Below are positions 62,386-64,000 of a stretch of 64,000 nt of DNA, piece after piece. The notes beneath the pieces were generated by a model. It searched no databases and had not been told where the DNA came from. It was given only the letters and a program-made list of their open reading frames with translations. The stretch is from contig NZ_CP039291.1 of the NCBI RefSeq assembly GCF_004798685.1, positions 372,001 to 436,000 on the forward strand, in the 5' to 3' direction. Made by a program: the position numbers and the translations under genes. The DNA is from Cellulomonas shaoxiangyii. GTDB taxonomy: Bacteria; Actinomycetota; Actinomycetes; Actinomycetales; Cellulomonadaceae. How positions within the stretch are numbered: the stretch's first letter is position 1; every line of letters begins with the position of its first letter.

Positions 62386-63584
62386 CAGTTCCGCCCGCCC
62401 GGCGCGCCGCCGCCCGCACCGGGGTCCCGCCCGGTGCCCGGCGCACCGCCGCCGGAGGTGCCGCCCGACGGGCCGTCCGGCGCGCCGTCCCCGCCGGTCC
62501 CGTCGTCCGGTCCGGCGCCCCCGCCGGTCGCGTCGTCGGCTCCTGCGCCCCCGCCGTTGGCCTGCTGGTTGCGCTCCGCGACCTGGGCCTGGCGCTCGGC
62601 CTCCGCGTCCTGCGGCGCCGGGGCCTGGTCCGCCCCGGTGGGCGCGTCCGCGTCCGCGCCCTCGTCGGGTGCCGGTGCCCCCGGCGTCGGGCCGATCTCC
62701 CCGGCGTTCATGGCCCTGCCGACGTTCTGCGCGCGCTCGCTGAGCTCCGCGAGCTGCTCCTGCGCGGCCTGCTGCTCCTGCTCGCGCTCCTCGTCACCGC
62801 CACCACCGCCGCCGCCACCGGCACCGGACGACGGCGGGGTCGGGCAGGCCGGGTCCGCGAGCGCCTCGGCCCGCAGCGCGGCGTGGTCGGCGGCCTCCTC
62901 GAGCAGGTAGTGCGCCCAGCGCAGCTCCTCGGAGTACACGGGCGGGTCCGCGCCCTCGTACGGCGGCTCGAGGACCTCCTCGTCGTACGGCTCCCCGGCG
63001 GCGCGCGCGACCAGCGCGACGCCCACGGCCACGGCCTCCGCGAGCGCATCGTCGGCGGCGGCCTCCATCTCGGTGGTGTACGCCTCGAGGACGGTCGCGC
63101 GGTTGGTCTGCACGGCGCAGCGGTGCTCGTCGGGCACGCCGACCAGCGCCTGGTCGAGCGCGTCGAGGGCGGACGACCACAGCCCGGCGCGCGCACGCGC
63201 CGTGCCGGCGTTGAAGTCGGCCTTCCACTGCTCGACCGGTACCGCGGACCGCTGCCGGTCGAACACCTCCATGGCCGCCCCGTCGTCGCCGGCGTCCCAC
63301 GCCGCCCGACCCTGCCCGTAGACCGGGAGCAGCACGAGCATGTGCACGCCGAAGAACAACAACACGGCGGCCGGCAACCAGGTCCAGAACAGCAGGCGCC
63401 GGCGGCGCCGGACGTGCGGCGGCTCGGCCGCGCGTGCCGCCCGGCGTGCGGCGCGGCGCCCGGCGGTGGTCCGCAGCCTGGCCCGCGACCTGCGGTCCTG
63501 CTCGTCGCGTTCGGCCTTCGCCAGCTCCTTCCGGCGTCGTGCGGCCGCCTGCGCGGCGCGTGCCCGGTCCTTCTCGCGGCTCAT
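62382..63584 (-). CDS. Membrane protein with TPR-like domain, partner of VWA protein
   Basis: A 400-residue protein. A 60-residue charged N-terminus (MSREKDRARAAQAAARRRKE, coiled coil) is followed by one span (FWTWLPAAVLLFFGVHMLVL), then an extracytoplasmic helical region with TPR-like spacing (GDDGAAMEVFDRQRSAVPVE, ARAGLWSSALDALDQALVGV) and a long Gly/Ala/Pro/Gln-rich tail. It overlaps the upstream VWA gene (ATGA) and the downstream HAD gene (GTGA). This VWA-plus-TPR arrangement is like BatA/BatB/BatC-type operons. Function unknown. Confidence 0.8.
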   Translation of the reverse strand: MSREKDRARAAQAAARRRKELAKAERDEQDRRSRARLRTTAGRRAARRAARAAEPPHVRRRRRLLFWTWLPAAVLLFFGVHMLVLLPVYGQGRAAWDAGDDGAAMEVFDRQRSAVPVEQWKADFNAGTARARAGLWSSALDALDQALVGVPDEHRCAVQTNRATVLEAYTTEMEAAADDALAEAVAVGVALVARAAGEPYDEEVLEPPYEGADPPVYSEELRWAHYLLEEAADHAALRAEALADPACPTPPSSGAGGGGGGGGDEEREQEQQAAQEQLAELSERAQNVGRAMNAGEIGPTPGAPAPDEGADADAPTGADQAPAPQDAEAERQAQVAERNQQANGGGAGADDATGGGAGPDDGTGGDGAPDGPSGGTSGGGAPGTGRDPGAGGGAPGGRNW

Positions 63585-64000
63585 GCGGACCGCCGGCGGC
63601 TGGACGCCCGGCCCCACGTCCAGGCCTCCGCCGCGAGCAGCAGCGCGGCGAGCAGGGCGAACGGCCAGACGACGTCACGCGTGCCGATCACGTCGGTGCG
63701 CCCGTCGGCGGCGATCGCCGCCACGTCGACGTCGGCGACGAGGGACCCCGTCGGCGTGGGTGCGGTGCGGTGGACGTACGGCACGCCGAGCTCCTCGGCG
63801 ACGGCGCGCAGGCCGTCCTCGTCGATGCGGGACACGGCGTCGCCGCCCGCGGGGTCGGTGATGTAGGGCGGGTCGGGGTCGACCGTGCCGTCGTAGCTGC
63901 GCATGCGGCCGCCCTGCGCGGTGCCGTAGCCCAGCACGGCGCCGCCGTCGACGAGCGGCGCCAGCTCGGCGAACGACGCGGCGTCGCCCTCGCCGGTCTG
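63581..64000 (-). CDS. VWA-domain membrane protein, C-terminal part (runs off window)
   Basis: 140 codons are visible; the start lies beyond base 64000. The sequence (GDAASFAELAPLVDGGAVLG, then AVSRIDEDGLRAVAEELGVP) matches the last part of a von Willebrand factor A domain, as in BatA/BatB-like proteins. One span near the end (DVVWPFALLAALLLAAEAWTW) precedes a short basic tail. It is the upstream member of the operon with the TPR-like protein. Confidence 0.8.
   Translation of the reverse strand, partial: QTGEGDAASFAELAPLVDGGAVLGYGTAQGGRMRSYDGTVDPDPPYITDPAGGDAVSRIDEDGLRAVAEELGVPYVHRTAPTPTGSLVADVDVAAIAADGRTDVIGTRDVVWPFALLAALLLAAEAWTWGRASSRRRSA

Overview
The window is about 64 kb of very GC-rich DNA from an actinobacterium. 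It is most likely Cellulomonas or a close relative. The evidence is a secreted family-48 cellobiohydrolase with a Pro-Thr linker and C-terminal CBM2, two further secreted CBM2 proteins, frequent GTG starts with 4-base GTGA/ATGA overlaps, a WhiB-family regulator, an actinobacterial-type GlnR, and a ponA2-wblA-crp-nth neighbourhood like that of other actinobacteria. No plasmid or phage backbone is visible, so this is probably chromosome.

Layout. 0-12 kb: dnaX (cut at the left edge), a VOC protein and divergent TetR regulator, recR, a DUF5063 protein, an ABC exporter, two secreted CBM2 proteins, and lysC-asd for aspartate-family amino acids. 12-15.6 kb: a compact four-gene locus with a membrane repeat protein, an ECF-type sigma factor, an amidoligase-like enzyme and a second repeat protein. 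Its two repeat proteins share a domain I do not recognise. 15.6-24 kb: redox enzymes with their MarR-type regulators and operators, a small alarmone synthetase and a 48-residue ORF. 24-29 kb: a GntR-controlled run of two ABC systems. 29-32 kb: the GH48 enzyme behind a near-match to the CelR/CebR operator, then tRNA-Pro(CGG).

32-50.5 kb is mostly conserved actinobacterial housekeeping: metallophosphoesterase, PASTA-containing class A PBP, WblA/WhiB4-type regulator, DUF4177, RidA, Crp, an RsiG-like protein, nth, NhaA, GlnR, nitrobindin, YgfZ, FUSC, an asparaginase and dtd. 50.5-58.9 kb is an accessory island of patchy lower GC. It holds DnaA-box-like sites, a 30-bp palindrome, an RHS remnant joined to the tail of another gene, a DUF4913 gene typical of actinobacterial mobile elements, an 1867-residue secreted RHS protein with a variable C-terminal domain and an overlapping candidate immunity gene, and decayed sequence. 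59-64 kb returns to ordinary sequence: macro domain, PIG-L deacetylase, aldo/keto reductase, HAD phosphatase and part of a VWA/membrane-protein operon.

The two regions most worth following up are the sigma/amidoligase/repeat-protein locus (12.2-15.5 kb) and the RHS island. All homology statements come from reading the sequence by eye. No search was run.
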